The notes under the pieces: model-generated
Databases searched by the model: none
Told to the model about the DNA's origin: nothing
Seen by the model: the letters and a program-made list of their open reading frames with translations, nothing else
In this document: positions 53,083 to 61,593 of the stretch, in pieces
Position numbering within the stretch: position 1 is the stretch's first letter
Layout of the letters: each line of letters starts with the position of its first letter
Assembly (NCBI GenBank): GCA_000961695.1
Contig: LADW01000046.1
Coordinates: forward strand, 1 to 64,000
Length of the DNA: 64,000 nt
Source of the DNA: Hyphomonadaceae bacterium BRH_c29
GTDB taxonomy: Bacteria > Pseudomonadota > Alphaproteobacteria > Caulobacterales > Hyphomonadaceae
Direction: 5' to 3'
Translations under genes and position numbers: made by a program

Positions 53083-53583
53083 ATGCGCGGCTATTTCGCC
53101 ATCGGGTCGGAGCGGATCTCCAAGGCCATGAATCTCGGCGCGCTGATGCGAACCGCGAACGCCTTTGGCGCGAGCTATTTCTTTTCCATCGATGCCGAGC
53201 ATGAGCTGCGTGAAGCCTATGCCGCCGACACGTCCAAGACCGCCGGGCAGATACCGTACTATCAGTACGATACGATTGAAGAGATGCAGATGCCACGTGG
53301 CTGCCAGCTGGTCGGCGTGGAACTGACCGACGACGCCATCATGCTGCCGACCTTCCGGCACCCCAACCAGGCGGCCTACATCCTGGGACCGGAACGGGGC
53401 AGTCTCTCGCCCGACATCGTCGCGCGCTGCGACCATGTCGTGAAGATCCCCACCAAGTTCTGCATAAATGTGAGTCTCGCCGGCGCGCTGGTCATGTATG
53501 ACCGGCATCTTTCCTTTGGTGGCTATCCTGCGCGCCCGATCATGCCGGGCGGGGTCACCGGCGATGGCAGACTGCCGGGCTGA
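53083..53583 (+). CDS. SpoU/TrmH-family RNA methyltransferase
   Basis: The 166-residue protein has the SPOUT knot signatures: SKAMNLGALMRTANAFGASY (motif 1), QAAYILGPERGSLSPDIV (motif 2) and KIPTKFCINVSLAGALVMYDR (motif 3, with a Phe-Cys in place of the usual segment before NVS). SpoU enzymes 2'-O-methylate tRNA or rRNA riboses with SAM. It lacks the N-terminal extension of rRNA-specific members. Target nucleotide unknown. Confidence 0.87.
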   Translation: MRGYFAIGSERISKAMNLGALMRTANAFGASYFFSIDAEHELREAYAADTSKTAGQIPYYQYDTIEEMQMPRGCQLVGVELTDDAIMLPTFRHPNQAAYILGPERGSLSPDIVARCDHVVKIPTKFCINVSLAGALVMYDRHLSFGGYPARPIMPGGVTGDGRLPG

Positions 53584-53764
53584 GCCCCTTCCCTGAACGG
53601 GGCGCAACCGGAAGGTTCATCCGCCAATCATGCAGATTGTGCGAGGCTTTCACCATAAAATGAGCCGGAAGCAGGCCGGGGGAGTCTTTGTCGAAGTTTG
53701 GCCTTAACTCTATGACACCTAAAATGCCTGCAGGAATGGGTCACGACGGAAGTCTGTATAGAAT

Positions 53765-54283
53765 ATGCAAAACCACATGACGCGCACACTTCGCCTCCCC
53801 GCATTGATTGCGGCTGCCATGCTGCTGGTTGCACCGCTGGCCAGCGCGGAGCCCGTCGCCATTGGCCGCTACAAGGACTGGTCGGTCTTCACCGACACGT
53901 CCGGCGGCGAGACGATCTGCTACGCCGCAACACCCGCCACCGACAAGGCCCCGAAAAATGCCGACCATGGCGAGGTCTGGTTCTATGTCACGAGCTGGAA
54001 ATCCGGCCGGGCCCGCAACCAGCCGAGCCTGAAGGTCGGCTTCAATCTGCGCGAAGACATGGCCCCGAAAGTCCAGATCGGGCGCTCCTCGTGGAGCCTG
54101 TTCGCCGTCGCCCGCGAGGCGTTTGCCGACGATTCCGACGATCCGCGCATTGTCTCCGCCTTGAAAAAAGGCTCCGAGATCCGGGTGCAGGCCGTCTCAG
54201 CGCGTAACACGCAGGTTGCCTATCATTTCTCGCTGAGCGGCTCAGCAGCTGCCATCGACAAGGCCACCGCAACCTGCCGCTAG
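53765..54283 (+). CDS. Invasion-associated locus B (IalB) family protein
   Basis: The 172-residue exported protein has a signal peptide (LRLPALIAAAMLLVAPLASA). The mature part follows the IalB pattern: YKDWSVFTDTSGGETICYAA near the start and SLFAVAREAFADDS further on, ending near a Cys (TATCR) that could pair with the N-terminal Cys. IalB-like proteins are periplasmic and widespread in free-living alphaproteobacteria, so no invasion role is implied. An alternative start is the ATG at 53777. Confidence 0.82.
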   Translation: MQNHMTRTLRLPALIAAAMLLVAPLASAEPVAIGRYKDWSVFTDTSGGETICYAATPATDKAPKNADHGEVWFYVTSWKSGRARNQPSLKVGFNLREDMAPKVQIGRSSWSLFAVAREAFADDSDDPRIVSALKKGSEIRVQAVSARNTQVAYHFSLSGSAAAIDKATATCR

Positions 54284-54287
54284 CCGC

Positions 54288-54914
54288 TTAGTCAGGCAGC
54301 CTGAACCGGTCTGGATGGCGCCCTTTCGCCTCGCGATAGTGCGAGACGATCACTTTCATGTCGGCGTCGATGTCGTCGCTCGGCATGACCGGACCTTCAA
54401 ACCGCATCTCTTTCGTTCCATAGTCCAGTACCGCGCTCAGCATCGGCACGCCTGCCCGGCGCGCGATATGCCAGAAGCCGGTTTTCCAGACGGGATTGGG
54501 GTCGCGCGTCCCTTCCGGAGAGACCGCAAGATGTAGCGTATCCGCCGCATCGAAGGCTTCTTTCATGAGGGTGACGACATCGGCGGACTTCGACCGGTCC
54601 ACCGGAATACAGCCGGACCGGAGGACCAGCCCGCCAAACGGCCCCTTCACCAGAGACGCCTTGCCCATCCAGCTGAGCTTCTGCCGGTACCAGCCCGCTA
54701 TCGCCAGCATGAGAAGGCCGTCAAAGTTCGCCGTATGCGGCGCGGCAATAATCACGGATTTCGGCACGTCCGGCCAATCTGTGGCGACATGCCAGCCAGC
54801 CGCTTTCAGGAACAGCCAGGACAGCCCGCGAATGCCCTCGGAGAACAAGCCGCGATACGGCGCCGGCTTGCCGAAACGGCCACGCGGGTTCTGCACAGGC
54901 GCGCGTCCTTGCAT
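54288..54914 (-). CDS. 1-acyl-glycerol-3-phosphate acyltransferase-like (PlsC)
   Basis: The 208-residue protein has the PlsC motifs: IIAAPHTANFDGLLM (the H-x4-D catalytic block; here HTANFD), SGCIPVDRSKSADVV (block II) and LAVSPEGTRDPNP (block III). It esterifies lysophosphatidic acid or a similar acceptor at the membrane. It converges with the IalB gene, their stops only four bases apart. Chain length is short, like the PlsC-like 'lysophospholipid acyltransferase' subgroup, so the substrate may differ. Confidence 0.87.
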   Translation of the reverse strand: MQGRAPVQNPRGRFGKPAPYRGLFSEGIRGLSWLFLKAAGWHVATDWPDVPKSVIIAAPHTANFDGLLMLAIAGWYRQKLSWMGKASLVKGPFGGLVLRSGCIPVDRSKSADVVTLMKEAFDAADTLHLAVSPEGTRDPNPVWKTGFWHIARRAGVPMLSAVLDYGTKEMRFEGPVMPSDDIDADMKVIVSHYREAKGRHPDRFRLPD

Positions 54915-54986
54915 GCTTCGGTCCTCTTTCCCCGGGGCTCCCGGCGACGTCTATAGGGGGTTCGGACGCGGAAGTCGCGCAAAAGA

Positions 54987-55018
54987 AAAGGCCAGCCGGG
55001 AATGCCCGACTGGCCTTT
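54987..55018 (-). terminator. Rho-independent terminator after the OmpA-like gene
   Basis: On the minus strand AAAGGCCAG-T-CGGG and CCCG-G-CTGGCCTTT form a long stem (one mismatch) with a four-base loop, followed by TCTTTT. It lies 26 bp after the stop of the gene at 55044. Confidence 0.87.
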
Positions 55019-55043
55019 CTATTTATCAGAGACGTCGCGCCTC

Positions 55044-55685
55044 TTAGTAGGCATTGTCCTGCGTGACCGGCGTCAGGATGATCTCGACGCGGCGGTTGGC
55101 AGAGCGGCCTTCAGCGGTCGAGTTGTCGGCGATCGGCTGGGTCTCACCCATTCCGATGGCGCGCATGCGGACCGAAGCCACACCATTGCTGGCGAGATAG
55201 TTCTGCACCGAAACAGCACGGCGCTGCGACAATTGCATATTGTAATCGTCCGGGCCGTCCGAAGAGGCGTGGCCGATCACATCCACGGCTGTCGACGGAT
55301 AGTCGACCAGCGTCGTGGCGACGTCATTCAGCGTGGCGTAGAAGCCCGGTTTGATGGTCGAACTGTCGACATCAAAGGTGATGTTGGACGGCATGGTCAG
55401 GGCGATCTGATCACCCTGACGCTCAACGCCGATGCCGGTACCGGCGGTTTGTTGGCGCAGCTTGGCTTCCTGCTTGTCCATATAATCGCCGGCTGCAGCG
55501 CCAGCGATGGCCCCAACAGCGGCGCCAATGGCAGCGTTCCGGCCATCATCTCCGCCAGCCAACGTACCGGCGCCTGCGCCGAGGATCGCGCCTGCAGCAG
55601 CGCCGGTCCAGACATTACGGGAAGGCCCTTCCGCACAAGCGGAGAGCATCGAGACAGCGCACAAGGCGATGGCGATACGTTTCAT
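55044..55685 (-). CDS. OmpA-family lipoprotein (YiaD-like)
   Basis: The 213-residue protein has a lipobox signal (AIALCAVSMLSACAEGP), a Gly/Ala-rich glycine-zipper segment (GAAAGAILGAGAGTLAGG, then IGAAVGAIAGAAAGDY) and a C-terminal OmpA domain. In the latter, VDVIGHASSDGPDDYN, LSQRRAVSVQNYLASNGV and EGRSANRRVEIILTP bind peptidoglycan diaminopimelate. It anchors the outer membrane to the wall. A terminator follows it. Confidence 0.92.
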   Translation of the reverse strand: MKRIAIALCAVSMLSACAEGPSRNVWTGAAAGAILGAGAGTLAGGDDGRNAAIGAAVGAIAGAAAGDYMDKQEAKLRQQTAGTGIGVERQGDQIALTMPSNITFDVDSSTIKPGFYATLNDVATTLVDYPSTAVDVIGHASSDGPDDYNMQLSQRRAVSVQNYLASNGVASVRMRAIGMGETQPIADNSTAEGRSANRRVEIILTPVTQDNAY

Positions 55686-55855
55686 TCTATCAGCTCCAAA
55701 TCAGGATCAGCCCACTATCGGGACGCTTATCAACGCGTCGGGGCTCATTAGGTTCCCCTGGTGGCTTTTTGAGGGCGCGCGCATGAACGGCTTGTGAACC
55801 ATGAGTGTGCACGCCATTTCCGCAGGCACCTCAGTCATGATATAGGCCGCGCGAC

Positions 55856-57031
55856 ATGAAAATCGAACTTGATCTCTCCCGCCGCCCCGAAGCGGCCCCG
55901 GCCGCCCTGCCCTCCCTGGCGGGCCTCAGCCTGCCTGCGCTGAAAGCTGAGATGGAAAAAATCGGCGTTGAGCCGAGAAAAGCAAGTATGCGCGCCAAAC
56001 AGCTGCGCCGCTGGATCCATCATTTTGGCACCCAGGATTTTGACGACATGACCGACGTCGCCAAGGAACTGCGCGCAGAACTGGCAAACCATTACATCCT
56101 GACCCGTCCGGAAATTACCGAGCATCAGGTCAGCCGCGATGGTACGCAGAAATGGCTAACGCGTTTCGGCCCCGGCATCGAAGGCGAGAGCGTCTACATT
56201 CCAGGGGTCGGCAAGGCAGGCGCGCTTTGCGTCTCCTCACAGGTCGGCTGCACGCTGAACTGCACCTTCTGCCACACCGGCACACAGAAGCTGGTGCGTA
56301 ACCTGACGGCGCAGGAAATTGTCACCCAGGTTCTGATCGCGCGCGACGCGCTCGGCGAATGGCCCGCCAGCACGGAAGGCCGTCTGCTCACGAACATCGT
56401 GTTCATGGGCATGGGTGAGCCGCTCTACAATCTCGACAATGTGGCCGAGGCCATCGACACAATCGTCGACGGGGATGGCATCTCCATCGGCCGGCGCCGG
56501 ATCACGGTTTCCACCGCTGGCGTTGCCCCGAAAATTCCCGAGCTTGGCGCCCGCACCGGTGCGATGCTGGCCATCTCGCTGCACGCCACAAATGATGACC
56601 TGCGCAACGAACTCGTGCCGATCAACAAGAAGTACAACCTCAAGGAATTGTTCGACGCCATCCGCGCCTATCCGGAGCTCAACAATGCCAAGCGCGTGAC
56701 GTTTGAATATGTCATGCTGAAGGGCGTCAATGACAGCCTCGCCGAAGCGCGCGCCCTTGTGCAATTGCTGAAAGGCATCCCGGCGAAGATCAATCTGATC
56801 CCGTTCAATCCGTGGCCGGGTTCGCCCTATGAATGTTCTGAGTGGGACACGATTGAGGAGTTTGCCGAAGTGCTGAACCGGGCGGGCTATGCCTCTCCGA
56901 TCCGCACACCGCGCGGCCGCGACATCCTTGCCGCCTGCGGCCAGCTGCGCTCTGAAAGCGTCAAGAAATCCGCCGCCGAAAAGCGCCGCGAAGCGCTGGA
57001 AGCGGATCAGGCAGAAGGCCCCGCCGCGTAA
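55856..57031 (+). CDS. rlmN: 23S rRNA (A2503)-C2 / tRNA (A37)-C2 methyltransferase RlmN
   Basis: The 391-residue radical SAM enzyme has [13 protein letters not shown] (CX3CX2C cluster motif) near residue 130-142, [15 protein letters not shown] and [13 protein letters not shown], all typical of Rlm[20 protein letters not shown] and the later [12 protein letters not shown] hold the second catalytic Cys. It methylates A2503 of 23S rRNA and A37 of some tRNAs. Length is usual, with a short Ala/Gly C-terminal tail. Confidence 0.95.
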   Translation: MKIELDLSRRPEAAPAALPSLAGLSLPALKAEMEKIGVEPRKASMRAKQLRRWIHHFGTQDFDDMTDVAKELRAELANHYILTRPEITEHQVSRDGTQKWLTRFGPGIEGESVYIPGVGKAGALCVSSQVGCTLNCTFCHTGTQKLVRNLTAQEIVTQVLIARDALGEWPASTEGRLLTNIVFMGMGEPLYNLDNVAEAIDTIVDGDGISIGRRRITVSTAGVAPKIPELGARTGAMLAISLHATNDDLRNELVPINKKYNLKELFDAIRAYPELNNAKRVTFEYVMLKGVNDSLAEARALVQLLKGIPAKINLIPFNPWPGSPYECSEWDTIEEFAEVLNRAGYASPIRTPRGRDILAACGQLRSESVKKSAAEKRREALEADQAEGPAA

Positions 57032-57042
57032 GCAGGCCGCGC

Positions 57043-57222
57043 CTAGCGCATCTTCGAAATTTTCAGCTTGTCGATCTTGGCGCGCGTCTGGATCGATTCC
57101 TCACTGCGCGTCATGGCCTTGCTGATGGCTTTGAGGCTCATGCCCTTGGTGGCCAGCATGTGCAGTTTCTGGATCTCGTCGGTGGTCCATGCCTGGCGGT
57201 GGCGCTCGAACTTCTCGGCCAT
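57043..57222 (-). CDS. Small SANT/Myb-like helix-turn-helix protein
   Basis: From the ATG at 57222, with AGGAGG six bases upstream, the protein has 59 residues. WTTDEIQKLHMLATKGMSL followed by AISKAMTRSEESIQTRA resembles a single Myb/SANT-like helix-turn-helix, seen in many small alphaproteobacterial proteins. It may bind DNA; no target is evident. It is convergent with rlmN. Confidence 0.7.
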   Translation of the reverse strand: MAEKFERHRQAWTTDEIQKLHMLATKGMSLKAISKAMTRSEESIQTRAKIDKLKISKMR

Positions 57223-57323
57223 GGCGGCCTCCTTTTGGCAAAGCCGCACCAGGTGGGCGTGACACTGCCTGCAGCCTAGCCCAAGCCGCCCGATCCCGCG
57301 ACCCCGCCACAGTGCAAAAGAAA

Positions 57324-57341
57324 GGGAGGCCTGCGCCTCCC
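57324..57341 (-). terminator. Probable terminator after padR-type gene
   Basis: GGGAGGC and GCCTCCC form a perfect seven-base stem with loop CTGC. On the minus strand it is followed by TTTCTTTT. It lies 28 bp after the PadR gene's stop. Confidence 0.75.
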
Positions 57342-57369
57342 CTTCCCGGTCTTATGGCCAGTCTTCTGA

Positions 57370-57885
57370 CTATTCGTCGCCGAGCCTGGCGATACGTTCC
57401 TGCGCATCTGCCAGAATGTCCGCGACGGCCTTGCGTACATTCGGATCATCCGGCTGCGAACGAACGGCCTCGATCACCGCATGGCGCAAGCGCCACATGG
57501 CCCCGCGCACATCCTGCGGGTCTTCCGGCCTGTCGCTTTCCAGCAGGTTCGCAAGCCGCGTCTCGATCCGCTCCATCGCTTCGTGCTCTGCTTCGAGCTC
57601 CGCCTCGCCTTCCGGCGTCAGCGAGAACGACCGGCGCGAGCCTTCGGCTTCGGCATTGACCCAGCCAAGATCCAGCAGCGCCTCCAGCGCCGGATAGATC
57701 ACGCCCGGGCTCGGCACATAGGCCCCGCCGGTGCGCGCCTCGATCTCACGGATGAGATCATAGCCGTGGCGTGGCTCTTCCGAGATGAGCTTCAGGATCA
57801 ACAGGCGAAGATCACCATGGTCCAGCGGGCGACGACGCCCCCGGCCACGTCCGTGCCCTTTGCCCTGCCCTCTTCCGTGACGCAT
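57370..57885 (-). CDS. PadR-family transcriptional regulator
   Basis: From the ATG at 57885, with AGGAGG eight bases upstream, the protein has 171 residues. A Gly/Arg/His-rich tail (RHGRGQGKGHGRGRGRRR) precedes a winged helix: LRLLILKLISEEPRHGYDLI, then GVIYPALEALLDLGWV. The C-terminal coiled coil follows (EAELEAEHEAMERIETRLAN). PadR proteins repress genes for stress or efflux. The tail is like that of VirA/YqjI-type PadR proteins that sense metals through His; here that is a suggestion. Its operator-like repeats lie at 58000-58061. Confidence 0.88.
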   Translation of the reverse strand: MRHGRGQGKGHGRGRGRRRPLDHGDLRLLILKLISEEPRHGYDLIREIEARTGGAYVPSPGVIYPALEALLDLGWVNAEAEGSRRSFSLTPEGEAELEAEHEAMERIETRLANLLESDRPEDPQDVRGAMWRLRHAVIEAVRSQPDDPNVRKAVADILADAQERIARLGDE

Positions 57886-57999
57886 GCCCCAGCCTCCTCG
57901 TTCCCTGCGGCAGCCACCTGCCTCATCACACTGATCGACAAAGATATGCACGCCAGCGCCGCGTTTTGAATGTTTGTTCCGATACATCATTTGTACTCC

Positions 58000-58061
58000 T
58001 TTCGATATATCTGAACGACATATCGGTTAGATATATCGAAAGTTCAAGTATCGATATATCT
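58000..58061. promoter_or_regulatory. Probable PadR operator: inverted repeat plus a third half-site
   Basis: TTTCGATATATCT (58000-58012) and AGATATATCGAAA (58029-58041) are perfect 13-base inverted arms with 16 bases between. TCGATATATCT occurs again at 58051-58061. The segment is far more AT-rich than its surroundings and lies between the leftward padR gene and the rightward gene at 58139, so it can control both. No other regulator gene is adjacent. Confidence 0.7.
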
Positions 58062-58138
58062 AAAATATTCGTAGCGGCGCGATCCGACACATCAGCGAGC
58101 CTCTGGAAGCCCCCGCGCAGCCCAGTTAGATTGAGTCC

Positions 58139-58897
58139 ATGCGTGTCCTGGCGATCTCTCTGGTTCTGCTGCTCCTGCCCGCCTGCCGGGCGGAAGCGCC
58201 GCAGGCGTGCGAGGCGATCCGGTTTGAGGATCAACCCTTCACGGTGTGTCATTTCGCGGCCAATGATCCGGGCCTTGCCCTGTTCCACACTGGCGCCGAC
58301 GCGGCGCCCTTTGCCGATTTCGACCGGCTTGCCGAAGCCGTCTCTGCCGATGGCGGCGAGCTGGTCTTCGCGATGAATGCCGGCATGTACCATGAGGACC
58401 GCCGCCCGGTCGGCCTCTATGTCGAGAACGGCGCCAAGACGATGCATCTCGTCACGCGTGCCGGGCCCGGCAATTTCGGCATGTTGCCGAACGGCGTCTT
58501 CTGGGTCGATGCAGATGGCGCGTCGCACGTCACCGAAACGCTGGCCTATGAGGCGCTTGCGCCCGACGCGCGCTTTGCCACCCAGTCCGGCCCGATGCTT
58601 GTCATCCATGGCACGCTGCATCCGGAGTTCAATCCCGATGGCACCAGCCGCAAGCGCCGCAATGGGGTCGGCCTCAGCAAGGATGGCAAGACGCTCTGGT
58701 TTGCAATCAGCGACGGCGCGGTGAACTTCCACACCTTCGCGCGCCTCTTCCGCGACAGGCTCAACACACCGCAAGCGCTCTACCTCGACGGGGTCGTCTC
58801 ACGCCTCTATGCGCCGGAGCTTGGCCGCGATGATGGCGGCGTCAGCATGGGCCCGATCGTCGCCATTGTGCGCACGCCTGCCCACGCTTCGCGCTAA
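58139..58897 (+). CDS. Phosphodiester glycosidase/DUF2233-family lipoprotein
   Basis: The 252-residue protein has a lipoprotein signal (VLAISLVLLLLPACRAE) and the DUF2233 (NAGPA-like) core: ELVFAMNAGMYHEDRRPVGL, FGMLPNGVFWVD, ATQSGPMLVI and QALYLDGVVSRLY. Related proteins cleave phosphodiester-linked sugars. The protein is likely periplasmic. It sits across the PadR operator, so it may be regulated by it. Confidence 0.85.
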   Translation: MRVLAISLVLLLLPACRAEAPQACEAIRFEDQPFTVCHFAANDPGLALFHTGADAAPFADFDRLAEAVSADGGELVFAMNAGMYHEDRRPVGLYVENGAKTMHLVTRAGPGNFGMLPNGVFWVDADGASHVTETLAYEALAPDARFATQSGPMLVIHGTLHPEFNPDGTSRKRRNGVGLSKDGKTLWFAISDGAVNFHTFARLFRDRLNTPQALYLDGVVSRLYAPELGRDDGGVSMGPIVAIVRTPAHASR

Positions 58898-59001
58898 GCC
58901 GCAGATTCTTTTCGAGGTGCTGCACCGCAGCGACTTTCAGCGGTTGTGCGCCCTCGCTTTTGGGAATAGGGACTTCCCCTCTTTCGAACGGGAGGCAGAC
59001 C

Positions 59002-59355
59002 ATGCCCGGAGAGGCCATCGTCCTTTATGGACTGAAAACCTGCGATACGTGCCGCAAGGCGAAACGCGAACTTGAAGCCGCCGGCAACACGGTGAAATTT
59101 GTCGATATCCGCGAAGACGCGGACCTGTCAGCGAAGCTTCCCATCTGGCTGAAAGCCGCGCCGGAAAAGCTGGTCAACAAAAGCTCTGCCACCTGGCGCG
59201 CGCTGACCAATGCCGAGAAGGCCAAGGCCGGCACGAATGGCGAAAAAGCCTTGCTGTCCAAGCATCCGACGCTGATCAAGCGGCCCGTCATTGAGCATGA
59301 TGGCGACGTGTTGGTCGGCTGGAGCAAGGACGTGCAGGCCGCTCTGCTCGCCTGA
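59002..59355 (+). CDS. ArsC/Spx-family thioredoxin-fold protein
   Basis: The 117-residue protein contains IVLYGLKTCDTCRKAKREL with a CxxC-like motif (Cys-Asp-Thr-Cys) and KHPTLIKRPVIEHDGDVLVG near the C-terminus, the ArsC/Spx fold signature. YffB-like members are the closest type; arsenate reduction is not proven. GGGAGG precedes the ATG at 59002. The next gene follows after seven bases. Confidence 0.88.
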   Translation: MPGEAIVLYGLKTCDTCRKAKRELEAAGNTVKFVDIREDADLSAKLPIWLKAAPEKLVNKSSATWRALTNAEKAKAGTNGEKALLSKHPTLIKRPVIEHDGDVLVGWSKDVQAALLA

Positions 59356-59362
59356 TCCGATC

Positions 59363-59845
59363 ATGACCATCACAATCCGCCTCGCCGACTATTCAGACCC
59401 GCAGGATGCCGCCGTCATCGTGGACCTGCTGGACCAATATGCCCGCGACCCGATGGGCGGCGGCAAGCCGCTCTCCGATCACACGCGCGCCCACCTCGTC
59501 GCTGCGCTCGGCGCCCGCGCAGATGCCCTCACCTTCCTCGCCTTTGATGGCACGGCGCCCGCCGGTCTGCTGAACGCGTTCGAAGGTTTCTCGACCTTTG
59601 CCTGCAAGCCGCTGCTCAACGTGCACGACATCGCCGTCCACCCGGATCATCGCGGCAAGGGCATCGGGCGCGATCTGATGGATGCTGTCGAGGCGGAGGC
59701 GCGCACGCGCGGTTGCTGCAAGCTGACGCTCGAAGTCCTGGCCGGCAACACACGCGCCCGGGGCGTCTACGAAGCGGCCGGCTATCACGCCTACGAACTC
59801 GATCCGGCCATGGGCACCGCCCTGTTCCTGGAAAAGGCGCTTTAA
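59363..59845 (+). CDS. GNAT-family N-acetyltransferase
   Basis: The 160-residue protein has the acetyl-CoA-binding motif A: LNVHDIAVHPDHRGKGIGRD, followed by ALMDAVEAEARTRGCCKLTL-type helix and strand, and VLAGNTRARGVYEAAGYHAY (motif B). The acceptor is unknown. It starts eight bases after the ArsC-like gene and is likely co-transcribed. Confidence 0.88.
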   Translation: MTITIRLADYSDPQDAAVIVDLLDQYARDPMGGGKPLSDHTRAHLVAALGARADALTFLAFDGTAPAGLLNAFEGFSTFACKPLLNVHDIAVHPDHRGKGIGRDLMDAVEAEARTRGCCKLTLEVLAGNTRARGVYEAAGYHAYELDPAMGTALFLEKAL

Positions 59846-59857
59846 GCGCCCCTGTCG

Positions 59858-60292
59858 CTATTTATCCTTACACGCATCAAAAGCCGCACGCGCAGACTCG
59901 ATCTCGTCAATATGCCGCTCGGCCCATAACCAGACGCCGCAGAAGGCACGCCCCAGGCTGTCACCAAGCGGGGTCAGCGCATACTCCACCTTGGGCGGCA
60001 CAACGGGATAGATGGTGCGCGTCACGAGCCCTTCCCGCTCCATCTGGCGCAGCGTCTGGGTCAGCATCTTCTGGCTGATGCCATCCACCGCCCTGCCGAT
60101 CTCGGAGAAGCGCATCACGCCGTGTTCGTTTAGCACCTCAAGGATCAGCATGGTCCACTTGTCTGCCACCCGGCTGATGATCTCATTGACCAGCGGCTCA
60201 AGCCTTGGGTCGATTTCGGCGGGCGGTTCCCTGTCGAGATATGCTTCAGCCTCTTCGATATCCGCCTGCCTGAACGATGAAATGCCCGTCAC
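59858..60292 (-). CDS. HxlR-family transcriptional regulator
   Basis: The 144-residue winged-helix protein contains ISRVADKWTMLILEVLNEHG, FSEIGRAVDGISQKMLTQTL and REGLVTRTIYPVVPPKVEYA, the HxlR pattern. It is divergent from the SDR gene at 60414, with 121 bp between. GTAAGTATAATTC lies in that gap and resembles HxlR-type recognition sequences. Such pairs often respond to reactive carbonyls or quinones; the signal here is unknown. Confidence 0.92.
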   Translation of the reverse strand: MTGISSFRQADIEEAEAYLDREPPAEIDPRLEPLVNEIISRVADKWTMLILEVLNEHGVMRFSEIGRAVDGISQKMLTQTLRQMEREGLVTRTIYPVVPPKVEYALTPLGDSLGRAFCGVWLWAERHIDEIESARAAFDACKDK

Positions 60293-60413
60293 TTCTACAC
60301 TCTCTTTTTGGTAAGTATAATTCTTTTAGGTGCCTTCTTTCATAAGGAGAGCACAGGCCTATCTCTCAGGCAATGGGGCATTGAACCCTGAGACACCTGC
60401 AAGGAAAGACGTC

Positions 60414-61172
60414 ATGAAAACCACAGGCAACACGATCCTCATCACGGGCGGCGGTTCCGGCATTGGCCGGGAACTGGCCCGCGAATTCCACACGCTCGGC
60501 AACACGGTGATTGTCGCAGGGCGCACCGCGAGCAGTCTTGAAGAGACGGTCAAAGGCCGCAGCGGCATGTACGCCCGCACGCTGGATGTCAGCGATGCGG
60601 CAGACATTGCCCGCTTCGCCAAGGCCCTGGTCGCGGATTTCCCGGCCCTGAACGTGCTGTTCAACAATGCCGGCATGATGGCCAAGGAAGACCTGCTGGC
60701 TGACCCGGTGGACCTGTCCGTCACCGAAGCGACCGTCACGACCAATATCCTCGGCCCGATCCGGCTGACAGCGGCCCTGCTGCCCCATCTGCGCGCCCAG
60801 CCCGTGGCGCGCGTGGTCAATGTCACCTCGGGCCTCGCCTTCGTGCCGCTGGCACACACGCCCGCCTATAGCGCGTCCAAGGCTGCGTTGCATTCCTGGA
60901 CGCAATCGCTGCGCTACCAGCTGAGAGACACGAATGTTGAAGTCATCGAGCTGGCCCCGCCCGGTGTGCAGACCGGCCTCACCCCCGGCCAGGCCACCCG
61001 CGAAAGCTATATGCCGCTGAAGGACTTCATCGCCGAGACGATGGAAAGCTTCAGCATCGAAGACACGCCTGCAGAAGTCGCCGTTCAGCGCGCGAAAATG
61101 CTGCGCGCCGCCGAAGCCAGCGGCAATTTCGACCAGATCTTCAAGGGCCTCAACGACGGCTATGAAGGATAG
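60414..61172 (+). CDS. Classical SDR oxidoreductase (DltE-like)
   Basis: From the ATG at 60414, with AAGGAAAG upstream, the 252-residue enzyme has ILITGGGSGIGRELAREFH (cofactor binding), LFNNAGMM and VVNVTSGLAFVPLAHTPAYS with the YSASK catalytic motif. Its closest family is the DltE-like SDRs found beside HxlR or TetR regulators. Substrate unknown; control by the divergent HxlR protein is likely. The longer frame to 60330 lacks a suitable start. Confidence 0.92.
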   Translation: MKTTGNTILITGGGSGIGRELAREFHTLGNTVIVAGRTASSLEETVKGRSGMYARTLDVSDAADIARFAKALVADFPALNVLFNNAGMMAKEDLLADPVDLSVTEATVTTNILGPIRLTAALLPHLRAQPVARVVNVTSGLAFVPLAHTPAYSASKAALHSWTQSLRYQLRDTNVEVIELAPPGVQTGLTPGQATRESYMPLKDFIAETMESFSIEDTPAEVAVQRAKMLRAAEASGNFDQIFKGLNDGYEG

Positions 61173-61223
61173 CTTTCACGTCGCCCCTTCCCGGTCTAGA
61201 CTGGCCGGTGAAGGGGCGAACCG

Positions 61224-61592
61224 ATGAAACTCAAAGCCTACAATGCTTTTTGCGGAAGCCTTCCGCACACGACCCATGTTGTCCAGTGGGGCGACGCGGA
61301 TGTCTGGAAGGTCGGCGGCAAGGTGTTCTGCATCGGCCGGGAAGAAGACGGCGAGATGGTCTGCTCGTTCAAAGTGTCCGAACTCAGTTTCGACATCCTG
61401 AAAGACCAGCCGGGCTGCCAGCCAGCGCCCTATCTTGCCTCACGCGGCATGAGCTGGATCCAGCGCTATTCCGCCGAGACGCTGTCGGACAAGGACCTCA
61501 AATCCTATCTGGAAGAATCCTACCGGATCGTCGCATCCGGTCTCACCAAGAAACTGAAGCGAGACCTCGGCTTTCTGATTGAGGACACATAG
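61224..61592 (+). CDS. MmcQ/YjbR-family protein
   Basis: The 122-residue protein has the CyaY-like fold pattern of MmcQ/YjbR: AYNAFCGSLPHTTHVVQWG, VWKVGGKVFCIGR and PAPYLASRGMSWIQRYSAET. Some members bind DNA non-specifically; the physiological role is not known. It ends a base or two before the convergent gene at 61594. Confidence 0.9.
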   Translation: MKLKAYNAFCGSLPHTTHVVQWGDADVWKVGGKVFCIGREEDGEMVCSFKVSELSFDILKDQPGCQPAPYLASRGMSWIQRYSAETLSDKDLKSYLEESYRIVASGLTKKLKRDLGFLIEDT

Positions 61593-61593
61593 C

